Assembly: GCF_001613205.1 (NCBI RefSeq)
Contig: NZ_BDBX01000051.1
Coordinates: 17,165-81,164, forward strand
Direction: 5' to 3'
Origin: Nocardia sienata NBRC 100364
GTDB taxonomy: Bacteria > Actinomycetota > Actinomycetes > Mycobacteriales > Mycobacteriaceae
DNA: 64,000 nucleotides
Part shown: piece after piece, positions 31,115-39,129 of the stretch
Position numbering within the stretch: the first letter of the stretch is position 1
How the letters are laid out: every line of letters begins with the position of its first letter
Notes under the pieces: model-generated
The model's input: only the letters and a program-made list of their open reading frames with translations
Told to the model about the DNA's origin: nothing
The model's database searches: none
Program-made: the position numbers and the translations under genes

Positions 31115-31996
31115 ATGACCGCGAAGGAACAGGCAGCCGTGACGGTACTCGGTCTCGGACCGATGGGCCGGGCCATCGCCGCCGCCCTGGTCAAAGGCGG
31201 CAATCCCACCACCGTATGGAACCGCACACCCGGAAAGGACACCGAACTCGTCGGAATGGGCGCGGTGCGCGCCGCCGATCCGGCCGCTGCGCTCGCCGCC
31301 GCCGACCTGGTGATCGCGGTGCTCGGCGACCACGCTTCGGTCCACGCCGTACTGGATCCGGTGGCCGATGGACTGCGGGGCAAGGCGCTGATCGATCTCA
31401 CCAGCACCACTCCGGAAGAGTCGCGGGAGTTCGGCCGGTGGGCCGCCGACCGCGGTATCGACTTCCTGGACGGCGGCATCATGGCGGTACCGCCCATGAT
31501 CGGCGGACCGGGCGCCTCGATCCTGTACAGCGGATCGGAGCAGGTCTTCGAGCGGTTCCGGCCCGACCTCGAAAAGCTGGGTGCGGCGGACTATTTCGGC
31601 GACGATCCCGGGACCGCCGCGCTCTACGATTTCGCGCTGCTGGCCGGTATGTACGCGATGTTCACCGGGTTCTTCCACGGTGCCGCCATGGTGCGCTCGG
31701 CCGGGGTCACGGCCACTTCCTTCGCCCCACGGGCGGCCGCGTACGTCACCGCCATGGCGGGACTGCTCCCGGCGTATGCGGAGGTGATCGACAGCGGCGA
31801 CTACACCGACGAGGTGCAGCCCGCGCGGTTCCACAAACCCGCCTTCGACGCGATCGTGCGGGCCAGCCGGGACGCCGGGGTCGCCCTGGACATCGTCGGG
31901 CCGATCAAGAACCTCATCGATCGGCAGATCGCCGACGGCCGGGCGGGGGAGGGTCTGGAGCGAATCACCGAGGAACTGGCCGGAAACCGGGAGTAG
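31115..31996 (+). CDS. NAD(P)-dependent beta-hydroxyacid dehydrogenase / imine reductase-like
   Basis: A 293-residue protein. The nucleotide-binding motif VTVLGLGPMGRAIAAALVKG is at residues 9-28, WNRTPGK follows, and the central helix (YDFALLAGMYAMFTGFFHGA) is the dimer-forming helix of the 6-phosphogluconate dehydrogenase superfamily. The catalytic Lys of hydroxyisobutyrate dehydrogenases is not evident where expected (LYDFALL), which is a feature of imine reductases and related enzymes. AGAGGAG is 11 bases before the chosen ATG 31115. It is divergent from the HxlR regulator. The substrate is unknown. Confidence 0.85.
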   Translation: MTAKEQAAVTVLGLGPMGRAIAAALVKGGNPTTVWNRTPGKDTELVGMGAVRAADPAAALAAADLVIAVLGDHASVHAVLDPVADGLRGKALIDLTSTTPEESREFGRWAADRGIDFLDGGIMAVPPMIGGPGASILYSGSEQVFERFRPDLEKLGAADYFGDDPGTAALYDFALLAGMYAMFTGFFHGAAMVRSAGVTATSFAPRAAAYVTAMAGLLPAYAEVIDSGDYTDEVQPARFHKPAFDAIVRASRDAGVALDIVGPIKNLIDRQIADGRAGEGLERITEELAGNRE

Positions 31997-32037
31997 CGCG
32001 CCTGCCGCCTGTCGGTGGCGACCGGCATGATTCGGTG

Positions 32038-32460
32038 ATGGCGTTCAGCAACCGGATCGAAGTGAGAGTTTCCGATCTGGATCTCCAGGGACATGTGACC
32101 GGTGCGGCGTATCACCAGTACGCCGATCACTCCCGGTTCGCGTGTGTTCAGGCGGCGGGTATCTCGGTGGAGGAAATGATCGTGGCCGGCTTCGGTCCGG
32201 TGAATCTGGAAACGGTCCTGCGCTTCCAGCGGGAGCTGCGCGGCGGCGACTTGGTCGACATCACCTGCGACTGGGTATGGGGGACGGGCAAGACCTACCG
32301 GGTCGAGCACGTCCTCACCCGCCCGGACGGCGAGGTCGCCGCCACGGTAACCCACGTCAGCGGGCTACTCGACCTGACCACCCGCCGGCTCGCCGCCGAC
32401 CCCGCTCGGCAGTGGCGGTCGATGGCGAACAGACCAGGTTTACTCGGACTGGCGGAGTAA
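32038..32460 (+). CDS. Hotdog-fold acyl-CoA thioesterase (4-HBT type)
   Basis: A 140-residue protein of the 4-hydroxybenzoyl-CoA thioesterase family. NRIEVRVSDLDLQGHVTGAA has the D-x-x-GHV motif with the catalytic Asp region, followed by YHQYADHSRFACVQAAG, the long hotdog helix. A central strand pair (LVDITCDWVWGTGKTYRVEH) completes the fold. It lies 41 bases after the dehydrogenase gene on the same strand and may be in its operon. It would hydrolyse an acyl-CoA; specificity is not visible. Confidence 0.85.
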   Translation: MAFSNRIEVRVSDLDLQGHVTGAAYHQYADHSRFACVQAAGISVEEMIVAGFGPVNLETVLRFQRELRGGDLVDITCDWVWGTGKTYRVEHVLTRPDGEVAATVTHVSGLLDLTTRRLAADPARQWRSMANRPGLLGLAE

Positions 32461-32529
32461 ACCAGGGTCGGCATGTTCGGATTGCGTTTCGGCGGCCCGG
32501 GGGCGTTCGGGTATGACGTGCCAGCCGGA

Positions 32530-32673
32530 CTATTGAGCGGGGCCGGAGTCCTTGCGACGGGAGTCGGACGCGTTTGCGAGTATCTGCTGAGCTTGCTGTC
32601 GGCGCTTGCGTACCTGCTCCGGTGTCAGTGGAACGCGGCGCGGCTGCAACTTGTCATCGGTGAGCGGACTCAC
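32530..32673 (-). CDS. 47-residue ORF translationally coupled to the ADP-ribosyltransferase
   Basis: GTG 32673 overlaps the stop of the ADP-ribosyltransferase frame (GTGA), and a near-perfect ribosome site GGAGGAG lies four bases upstream. The product starts VSPLTDDKLQPRRVPLTPEQ and continues VRKRRQQAQQILANASDSRR; it is strongly basic with one amphipathic helix. The start signal and overlap are better than for many larger genes here. A partner, antidote or target-binding role for the transferase is possible but is inference from coupling alone. No similar protein is known to me. Confidence 0.6.
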   Translation of the reverse strand: MSPLTDDKLQPRRVPLTPEQVRKRRQQAQQILANASDSRRKDSGPAQ

Positions 32674-33283
32674 AGCTCCTCCTCCATTACGGCCGCTTGG
32701 ATACGCCACATATTACGCTGCTGATCAAATCGGACGGCAACGACGAAGTACCTACGTGCGTCGATGATGAGCACTTCGCGTTCTTCCTTGATCTCGGCGA
32801 GCTCGCCGAGTCGTAGTGCCGGCGTTCCGGCCGGCACTACGAGTTCCAGAATCGCCGGATTCGGTCGTCGAGTGGAATGCGGCGGTTGAAAGGCCCCCGA
32901 CGTCGACAAGAACCGGGCTCGGCGAATTCTTGATCGATCAATGCCTGTGCTGACTGTTCGTCGGTTATGCCGTACAAATAGGCATCGGTCTCACGTGTGA
33001 CTCGGACAGTGGTCGGCAGAGGGTAACGGCGCAGTCCGGAGCGGATCGCAGAGATCCGTGAGCTGAGCGCTGAAGTCATCGGGATGAGCCCCCGCATCGC
33101 GGCATTGACCCGCTCGTAACCGCCGAGGGCGTACGCCGCGATGGCATCACGCTCGACCTCGGTCAACAGGTGCGTTCCCTGCCCTGCCAATTCGTATGCT
33201 GCCAGTGGAACGTGGTCGAAAATCGATCGTTCGTCGTTTCCCCCTTGTACCGACACGGCGGACAAAGCTACCTGTTGGGTCAA
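32670..33283 (-). pseudogene. ADP-ribosyltransferase (R-STS-ExE, VIP2-like), split by one frameshift
   Basis: Two overlapping minus-strand frames together make one ART domain. Frame 1 (33283 to about 32912) carries AIAAYALGGYERVNAAMRG, AIRSGLRRYPLPTTVRVTRE with the catalytic Arg, and TDEQSAQALIDQEFAEPG. Frame 2 (to 32670) carries FLSTSGAFQ (the STS motif), ILELVVPAGTPALRLGEL, and EEREVLIIDARRYFVVAV with the E-R-E of the ExE motif. All three catalytic parts exist, but one base is missing near 32912, just before STS. The reassembled protein would be about 205 residues. It could be a true pseudogene, a sequencing error or a frameshift switch. No antitoxin-like macrodomain is nearby; the 47-residue ORF follows directly. 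Confidence 0.75.
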
Positions 33284-33332
33284 TGGTTCGGTAACCCGGT
33301 CGTCGATCCGCGCTGGTGGTGGGGTGTTGTTG

Positions 33333-33956
33333 CTACAACCAGGTGTCCAGGGTCGTGGTGGTGAGGAAGTGGTCGAGGTCGGCGCGCCAGGGCGCCGGGG
33401 TGGTCTTCTCCGGTTCGATGGCGGTGTACTGGCCCCGGTAGAACAGCAGCGGGCGGCCGTTGGTCGCGGCGGGGGTCTCCGACATGGCCAGGACGCGGCC
33501 GATGACGATGAAGTGGTCGCCGCCGTCGACCACGCTGTCCACCCGGCATTCGATGGTGGCCAGGGAGTTGTCGAGCCGCGGCAGGCCGAGGTCGGAGGTG
33601 TGCCAATCGGTTCCGGCGAACTTGTCCGGCTCGCGAGAGCCGAATTTCGCGCAGACCGGCTGCTGTTCCTCGGCGAGTACGTTCACACAGAACCGGCCGT
33701 TGGCTTCGATAGCGGCCCAGGACCGCGAACCCTTGGTCGGGCAGAACAGCACCAGGGGTGGCTCGAGGGAGAGGGCGGCGAAGGACTGGCAGGCGAAACC
33801 GATCGGGGTTTCGTCGTCGGTGAACGTGGTGATGACCGTGATGCCGGTGCAGAACTGCCCGAGGATATTGCGGAACTGCCGGGGGTCGATGGTGGCCTGC
33901 TCCGCGGCCGCGTCGTCCGCGCCGTCGGCCGGATCCGCTGGTGCCGTCACGTTCAT
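33333..33956 (-). CDS. hsaB: Flavin reductase component of 3-HSA hydroxylase
   Basis: A 207-residue flavin reductase-like protein. RQFRNILGQFCTGITVITTF and GFACQSFAALSLEPPLVLFC are the HpaC/HsaB signature, with SRSWAAIEANGRFCVNVLAE and GDHFIVIGRVLAM after it. HsaB reduces FMN with NADH and supplies it to HsaA, which hydroxylates 3-HSA to 3,4-DHSA. It is the last gene of hsaA-hsaD-hsaC-hsaB, the same order as M. tuberculosis Rv3570c-Rv3567c. A gap of 92 bases separates it from hsaC, so it may have some expression of its own. Confidence 0.95.
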   Translation of the reverse strand: MNVTAPADPADGADDAAAEQATIDPRQFRNILGQFCTGITVITTFTDDETPIGFACQSFAALSLEPPLVLFCPTKGSRSWAAIEANGRFCVNVLAEEQQPVCAKFGSREPDKFAGTDWHTSDLGLPRLDNSLATIECRVDSVVDGGDHFIVIGRVLAMSETPAATNGRPLLFYRGQYTAIEPEKTTPAPWRADLDHFLTTTTLDTWL

Positions 33957-34048
33957 ACCGTCCTCGCCTCGTTCATGGAGCTGCCGGCGGACGGGCCGCC
34001 GGATTCAGCCGGACCCGATGCGAGTATCGCACCGGGCCCGGCCGGAGA

Positions 34049-34954
34049 TCACTTGAAACCCACGGAGAAATCGTGGCCCCACAGGCTCACCGCGGTGGAT
34101 TCCCGGGCGATCCAGCTGTGGTCGTCGACTTCCAGCCCTTCGCAGCCGAATTCGACGTCGAACCCACCGGGCGTCTTCATATAGAACGACAGCATCTTGT
34201 CGTTGATGTGCCGGCCCAGAGTGGCAGACATCTTCACCTTCTTGCGCATGGCCCGGTCCAGGCACAGGCCGACATCGTCGGAGTTCTCCACCTCGACCAT
34301 GAGGTGGACGATGCCGGTCGGATTGGGCAACGGCAGGAACGCGAGCGCGTGGTGGCGCGGATTGCATCCGTAGAACCGCAACCAGGCCGGGTCGCCGTCC
34401 TCCGGCCGACCCACCAGCTGCGGCGGCAAACGCATCGAATCGCGCAGCCGGAAGCCGAGCACATCCTGGTAGAACGCCTGTGCCGCGGCATCGTCATTAC
34501 AGGTCAGGACCACATGGCCCAAGCCCTGTTCGGCGGTGACGAATTTGTGGCCGTACGGGCTGACGAACCGCCGGCCCAGGTACTGCGCGCCGTAGAACGC
34601 CTCGAGGGTGTTCTCGGAAGGATCCCGGAAGCGGATCATCCCTTCGACCCGGCGCTCGGCGAGTTCCTCCTTGGTGCCTTCTTCGAAGTCGACGCCGTTC
34701 TTCTCCAGTGTCTCCCGGAGGCGTTGCAAGGCGGGGCCGTCGGTGACCTCCCAGCCCGAGACCAGCAGCCGGTCCTTCTCACCCGGCACGATCACCAGCC
34801 GGGCGGCGAAATCATCCATCCGGAGATACAGCGCGTCGGGATTGTTCCCGTCGCCCTCCATCATGCCGAGCACTTTCAGCCCGTACTCGCGCCAGGCCGC
34901 CATATCGGTGGCCTCGATGCGCATATAGCCGAGTGCTTTGATACTCATTGTCAT
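34049..34954 (-). CDS. hsaC: Iron-dependent extradiol dioxygenase for 3,4-DHSA
   Basis: A 301-residue two-domain type I extradiol dioxygenase. The Fe(II) ligands are His147 (GHVVLTC), His217 (IVHLMVEV) and Glu268 (FDVEFG), equivalent to His145, His215 and Glu266 of the M. tuberculosis enzyme, which starts two residues later. It cleaves the catechol ring A of 3,4-DHSA at the meta position to give 4,9-DSHA. ATG 34954 overlaps the hsaD stop by four bases; the second ATG at 34948 is also possible. All catalytic residues are intact. Confidence 0.96.
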   Translation of the reverse strand: MTMSIKALGYMRIEATDMAAWREYGLKVLGMMEGDGNNPDALYLRMDDFAARLVIVPGEKDRLLVSGWEVTDGPALQRLRETLEKNGVDFEEGTKEELAERRVEGMIRFRDPSENTLEAFYGAQYLGRRFVSPYGHKFVTAEQGLGHVVLTCNDDAAAQAFYQDVLGFRLRDSMRLPPQLVGRPEDGDPAWLRFYGCNPRHHALAFLPLPNPTGIVHLMVEVENSDDVGLCLDRAMRKKVKMSATLGRHINDKMLSFYMKTPGGFDVEFGCEGLEVDDHSWIARESTAVSLWGHDFSVGFK

Positions 34955-35829
34955 TTCTCCTTGACGCCGAGCAGGAAATCAGTGGCCAGCCGGTTGAATT
35001 CGGCGAACTTCTCCAGCTGTGCCCAGTGCCCGCACCCGCCGAATACGTGCAATTGTGCGCGCGGGATGCTCTTGAGCGCCACCAGCGCGCCGTCGAGTGG
35101 GTTCACCCGGTCCTCGCGGCCCCAGATCAGCAGGACCGGCTGGCGCAGTTTGTACGCGTCCCGCCAGAGCATGCCCTTCTCGAAATCGGCGCTGGCGAAG
35201 GATTTACCCATGGCCCGGGCGGCCGCCAGCGCCTCGGGGGTGCTCGCCGAGGCGAAACGCTCCTCGATCAGTTCCTCGGTGACCAGGGACTGGTCGAAGA
35301 CCATGATCCGCAGGAACGCCTCGAGATTCTCCCGGGTGGGTTCGTAATTGAACTTGCCCAGCAGTTTGACGCCCTCGGTGGGGTCGGGAGCGAAGAGGTT
35401 GGTGCTCAGCCCGCCCGGGCCCATCAGGATCAGTTTCCCGGCGCGATCGGGATGGTCGAGCGCGAAACGCACCGCGGCGCCGCCGCCGAGCGAATTGCCC
35501 AGCAGATGGACCCGGTCGGTGATCTCCAGGGTGTCGAGCAGATCCTTCAGCGCCGAGGAGCTGTGCACGAAGTACTGCGGGTGCTCGGTCGGCTTATCGG
35601 ACTGCCCGTACCCGGGTTGGTCGACCGCGATCACATGGAAGTCGCGGGCCAGCACCGCGATGTTGCGGGAGAAGTTCGACCACGAGGACGCGCCCGGGCC
35701 GCCGCCGTGCAGCAGCACGATGGTGGGACCGTTACCCACACCGGCCTCGTGGTAATGCAGTTTCAGATCCGGGCGAACCTGGGCGAATCGCGAGGTGGAC
35801 TCGTAGGTGAGTTCGGCGGTCGAGGTCAT
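34951..35829 (-). CDS. hsaD: Meta-cleavage product hydrolase (4,9-DSHA hydrolase)
   Basis: A 292-residue alpha/beta hydrolase. LLHGGGPGASSWSNFSRNIA is the oxyanion region, GNSLGGG holds the nucleophile Ser113, GREDRVNP the Asp240, and GCGHWAQ the His268. These align with Ser114, Asp241 and His269 of M. tuberculosis HsaD. It hydrolyses the C-C bond of 4,9-DSHA, giving HHD and the two-ring propionate HIP (DOHNAA), which FadD3 in this window then activates. The ATG overlaps the hsaA stop by one base (TGATG) and the stop overlaps hsaC. Confidence 0.96.
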   Translation of the reverse strand: MTSTAELTYESTSRFAQVRPDLKLHYHEAGVGNGPTIVLLHGGGPGASSWSNFSRNIAVLARDFHVIAVDQPGYGQSDKPTEHPQYFVHSSSALKDLLDTLEITDRVHLLGNSLGGGAAVRFALDHPDRAGKLILMGPGGLSTNLFAPDPTEGVKLLGKFNYEPTRENLEAFLRIMVFDQSLVTEELIEERFASASTPEALAAARAMGKSFASADFEKGMLWRDAYKLRQPVLLIWGREDRVNPLDGALVALKSIPRAQLHVFGGCGHWAQLEKFAEFNRLATDFLLGVKEK

Positions 35830-36992
35830 CACACCATCCCGTCGGAAACCGGCAGCCCGAATTCGTGCGTGCCGTACATGACGTAGGCGCGTTCGGGATC
35901 GTTGGACGCGTGCACGCGCCCGGCGTGCGCGTCGCGCCAGAACCGCTGCAGCGGGGTGCCGTTCACCAGGGCGGTGGCACCCGAGCTCTCGAACAGTTTG
36001 TCGATCGAGGCGATGGCCCGGCCGGTTGCGCGGACCTGGTCGCGGCGGGCACGTACGCGCAGGTCGAACGGGATCTCCTTGCCCTCGAGCAGCAGCGCGT
36101 ATTCCTCGGCCACATTGCCCGAGAGCTGCCGCCAGGCGGCATCGATATCGCTGGAGGCCTCGGCGATCCGCACCTTGGTGAACGGATCCTCCTTGGCCTT
36201 CTCGCCGGCGTAGGCCGCGCGAATCCGCTTGCCCTGGTGCTCGACATGGGCCTCGTAGGCGCCGTAGGCCATACCGACGATCGGCGCGGAGATGGTGGTG
36301 GGGTGGATGGTGCCCCACGGCATCTTGTACACGGGATCGGTATTGCGCTCCAGACCCGGCGATTTCAGGTCGTTCATGGTCTTGTAGCTGAGGAACCGGT
36401 GCGTGGGTACGAAAACGTCCTTCACCACGAGCGTGTTCGATCCGGTGCCGCGCAGGCCGACCACGTTCCAGACGTCGTCGATCTCGTATTCGGAGCGGGG
36501 GATCAGGAAGCTGCCGAAATCGACCGGTTTGCCGTTCTTGATCACCGGTCCGCCGACGAAGGTCCAGTCGGCGTGGCCGGAGCCCGAGGACCAGGCCCAC
36601 GAACCGCTGACCCGGTAGCCGCCGTCGACCACGGTGCCGGCGCCCATGGGCGCGTAGGAGGAGGAGATCCGCACATCGGTGTTCTCGCCCCACACCTCTT
36701 CCTGGGCCTCCTGGCCGAACAGCGCCAGGTGCCAGTTGTGCACACCGATGATCCCGGCGACCCAACCGGTGGAGCCGCAGGCGCTGGCGATCTTGCGGAC
36801 CGTGTCGTAGAAGACGACCGGGTCCGCGGCGTGCCCGCCCCACTGCTTGGGCTGCAGCAACCGGAAGAAACCGGCTTCCTGCAGGTCCTTGATGGATTCC
36901 TCGGGAATCTGCCGAAGGTCTTCCGCCTCTTGCGCGCGGGCGCGCAGCGTGGGCAATAGCGCTTCGACCCGCATCGTCACTTCTCGCGTCAT
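35829..36992 (-). CDS. hsaA: Flavin-dependent 3-HSA hydroxylase, oxygenase component
   Basis: A 387-residue protein of the acyl-CoA-dehydrogenase-fold two-component monooxygenases. FFRLLQPKQWGGHAADPVVF, ASACGSTGWVAGIIGVHNWH and GSWAWSSGSGHADWTFVGG are close to M. tuberculosis HsaA, as is the end AYVMYGTHEFGLPVSDGMV. It uses reduced FMN from HsaB and oxygen to hydroxylate 3-HSA to the catechol 3,4-DHSA. It is the first gene of the hsaADCB operon and is divergent from kshA; two KstR-like boxes lie in the 214-base gap. ATG 36992 is chosen; MRVEALLPTL six residues later is an alternative. Confidence 0.95.
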   Translation of the reverse strand: MTREVTMRVEALLPTLRARAQEAEDLRQIPEESIKDLQEAGFFRLLQPKQWGGHAADPVVFYDTVRKIASACGSTGWVAGIIGVHNWHLALFGQEAQEEVWGENTDVRISSSYAPMGAGTVVDGGYRVSGSWAWSSGSGHADWTFVGGPVIKNGKPVDFGSFLIPRSEYEIDDVWNVVGLRGTGSNTLVVKDVFVPTHRFLSYKTMNDLKSPGLERNTDPVYKMPWGTIHPTTISAPIVGMAYGAYEAHVEHQGKRIRAAYAGEKAKEDPFTKVRIAEASSDIDAAWRQLSGNVAEEYALLLEGKEIPFDLRVRARRDQVRATGRAIASIDKLFESSGATALVNGTPLQRFWRDAHAGRVHASNDPERAYVMYGTHEFGLPVSDGMV

Positions 36993-37066
36993 CTCCGGCC
37001 CCTGCTCCTGCCTGGTCGTTTGCTAACCGGTAGTCATCTGCTCGGCGCAGAATTTACCTCTGAGAC

Positions 37067-37080
37067 TAGAACAGGTTCTT
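37067..37080. promoter_or_regulatory. KstR-like box on the hsaA side
   Basis: TAGAACAGGTTCTT matches T-nn-AAC-nn-GTT-nn-A except for the last base. Its core AGAACAGGTTCT (37068-37079) is a perfect inverted repeat with AG at the centre. It lies 75 bases upstream of hsaA and is the likely KstR site for hsaADCB. Confidence 0.7.
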
Positions 37081-37169
37081 GTTCATGTCGAGAACCGGTG
37101 TTCGCGTGGTGTGAATATGCGACATGTGCTGCATGTGGCGTGAATCGCTGGCGTTCGGGACGTCAGTTT

Positions 37170-37183
37170 TGTAACGTGTTCTA
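37170..37183. promoter_or_regulatory. KstR box at the kshA promoter
   Basis: TGTAACGTGTTCTA matches the KstR consensus T-nn-AAC-nn-GTT-nn-A at every fixed position. It lies 24-37 bases upstream of the kshA start, with the ribosome site AGGAGGAGG in between. Confidence 0.8.
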
Positions 37184-37206
37184 GTACAGCAGGAGGAGGA
37201 ATTGCG

Positions 37207-38421
37207 ATGGCAGCAACCACGCCGGGCGGTGCGAAGGTCCGGGAGCTCGACGTCGGCTCGGTTCCCACCCGGTACGCGCGCGGATGGCATTGCCTGGGGT
37301 TGGCGCAGAATTTCCGGGACGGCAAACCGCATTCGGTGCAGGCGTTCGGCACCAAGCTGGTGATCTGGGCCGACAGTGCCGGCGAATTGCACGTACTCGA
37401 CGCCTACTGCCGGCATATGGGCGGCGATCTCAGCATGGGTGAGATCAAGGGCGACGATATCGCCTGCCCGTTCCACGACTGGCGCTGGGGTGCGAACGGC
37501 AAATGCACGTCCATCCCGTACGCGCGGCGGGTTCCGCCGCTGGCGCGGACGCGGCGCTGGACCACCCTCGAGCGCAACGGTCAGCTCTTCGTCTGGCACG
37601 ACCACGAGCGCAACGAACCGCCACCCGAGGTCACCATCCCTTACATCAAGGGCCCCTACACCGATGCCGACGGCAACCCGGTGGAGGAACTCGACAGTGG
37701 CTGGACGGAGTGGACCTGGAACTCGTTGCTGATCGAGGGCGCGAACTGCCGTGAGATCATCGACAACGTCGTGGATATGGCCCACTTCTTCTATATCCAC
37801 TACGCCTTCCCCACCTTCTTCAAGAATGTTTTCGAGGGGCATGTCGCCACTCAGTTCCTGGAGACCAAGGGTCGGCCCGATATCGGGATGGGCGCCAAGT
37901 ACGCCGGCGATCAACTCCTGAAATCGGAGGCCTCGTACTTCGGGCCCTCCTACATGATCAACCCCCTGGTCAACAGCTACGGCGGTTACGAGATCACGGT
38001 CAACCTGATCAACTGCCACTACCCGGTGACACAGGATTCGTTCATGCTGCAGTGGGGCCTGACCGTCGAGAAGCCGAAGGGCCTCGACGACGAGACCGCG
38101 CAGAACCTCGCGAAGACCATGGCCGATTTCTTCGGCGACGGTTTCCTGCAGGACGTGGAGATCTGGAAGCATAAATCCAAGGTCGAGAACCCGCTGCTCT
38201 GCGAGGAGGACGGCCCGGTCTACCAGCTGCGGCGCTGGTACGACCAGTTCTATGTCGATGTCGCCGATGTGACCGAGAAGATGACCCAGCGGTTCGAATT
38301 CGAAGTCGACACCACCAAGGCGAACGAGGCGTGGGAGGCCGAGGTCGAAGAGAACCTGCGGCGCAAACGCGAACAAGAGGCGGCCGCGGCGGATGCCGAC
38401 CAAGCGGAGGCAGGAGTCTGA
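37207..38421 (+). CDS. kshA: 3-ketosteroid 9-alpha-hydroxylase, oxygenase subunit
   Basis: A 404-residue Rieske oxygenase. The [2Fe-2S] ligands are Cys68-x-His70 and Cys87-xx-His90 (YCRHMGGDL, ACPFHDWRWG). The mononuclear iron site is in IIDNVVDMAHFFYIHYAFPT with two His. KshA, with its reductase KshB (not in this window), hydroxylates C9 of ADD; the product's ring B then opens by itself to 3-HSA. Length and motifs match mycobacterial and rhodococcal KshA. AGGAGGAGG lies six bases before the ATG, and a perfect KstR box is upstream. A charged C-terminal tail (NLRRKREQEAAAADADQAE) is longer than usual. Confidence 0.96.
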   Translation: MAATTPGGAKVRELDVGSVPTRYARGWHCLGLAQNFRDGKPHSVQAFGTKLVIWADSAGELHVLDAYCRHMGGDLSMGEIKGDDIACPFHDWRWGANGKCTSIPYARRVPPLARTRRWTTLERNGQLFVWHDHERNEPPPEVTIPYIKGPYTDADGNPVEELDSGWTEWTWNSLLIEGANCREIIDNVVDMAHFFYIHYAFPTFFKNVFEGHVATQFLETKGRPDIGMGAKYAGDQLLKSEASYFGPSYMINPLVNSYGGYEITVNLINCHYPVTQDSFMLQWGLTVEKPKGLDDETAQNLAKTMADFFGDGFLQDVEIWKHKSKVENPLLCEEDGPVYQLRRWYDQFYVDVADVTEKMTQRFEFEVDTTKANEAWEAEVEENLRRKREQEAAAADADQAEAGV

Positions 38422-38422
38422 T

Positions 38423-38752
38423 ATGACCCGCTGGGCAAAAGCACCCGACTTCGCCGACCAGCCCGCCCGGCAGGCCGCGGTGCGGGCCCAGACGGTCGTG
38501 GACCAGCAGCGATACCTGGAGGACGGCCTGACACCGCTGCGGTGTCAGTCCTGCGACGCCGAGGTACGGGTCCGCAAGAGCAGCTCCCGGCAGACCTCGG
38601 TGCAGTGGGCCGAGAACCCGGCCACCCGCTGCCCGGTCTTCGCCGAACTCAGCGCCAAGGGGTACGGGCCCGGTCGGCCGGATACATGCGAACGGTTGCA
38701 GAAGACCATCAAATGGGCCGTCGACGAGGGCTTGCTGGAGGTCCCCGAGTAA
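38423..38752 (+). CDS. Small Cys-containing protein downstream of kshA (Rv3527-like)
   Basis: A 109-residue protein starting one base after the kshA stop, with AGGAG just upstream. LTPLRCQSCDAEVRVRKSSS and TRCPVFAELSAKG carry Cys residues (C-xx-C, then C), which could bind a metal. The same small gene follows kshA in M. tuberculosis (Rv3526-Rv3527), so it is probably part of the hydroxylase operon and under KstR. Its function is not established. It may help electron transfer or assembly, which is inference. Confidence 0.85.
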   Translation: MTRWAKAPDFADQPARQAAVRAQTVVDQQRYLEDGLTPLRCQSCDAEVRVRKSSSRQTSVQWAENPATRCPVFAELSAKGYGPGRPDTCERLQKTIKWAVDEGLLEVPE

Positions 38753-39063
38753 GTGGCCGGAGTCCTCGGGCTTCCGTGTATCCCAGGTACCTTATGGGCC
38801 GCGCGTATTCTCACGAGAATGTCGTGGAATGTGTCCGCCGAGCACAGCGTCGGCCGTACCGGCCGCGGCTCGCTGCAAGGGACGCTCGCGCTCGAGAAGG
38901 ATTGGGATTCCGAGGAGACGAACGAGGAGATAGCCGACGAGTTCGTTGGATCCGGTGCCGCTCACTCGTGACACCTGAGCGCCGGAGTCCCGAGTTTCGA
39001 AGTCGTGGGTCCCGGGGCCTCGGTTACCCCGAAGCGAAACAGGGGACAGCGCAGAGATGGTAC

Positions 39064-39104
39064 GCGGCGGCCGCTTCAGTAGAGCTGAAGCGGCCGCCGC
39101 TTTT
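39064..39104 (+). terminator. Strong intrinsic terminator downstream of the kshA operon
   Basis: Arms 39064-39079 and 39085-39100 form a perfect 16-base stem with loop TAGAG, followed by TTTT at 39101-39104. It ends rightward transcription and sits 26 bases beyond the rsgA stop on the other strand, so it may serve both. The rest of 38753-39063 has no credible gene. Confidence 0.8.
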
Positions 39105-39129
39105 CCTTGGTTGGCGGCTGTCCGCGGGG

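Noticed and set aside
32473..32724. Plus-strand 83-codon frame with a hydrophobic centre
   Set aside because: It lies antisense to the 47-residue ORF and the end of the ADP-ribosyltransferase, whose motifs and ribosome site are convincing. The plus frame has no ribosome site.
38753..38971. 72-codon plus-strand frame after the kshA operon
   Set aside because: No ribosome site, no recognisable protein pattern, and it lies in the gap before the strong terminator. Probably chance.
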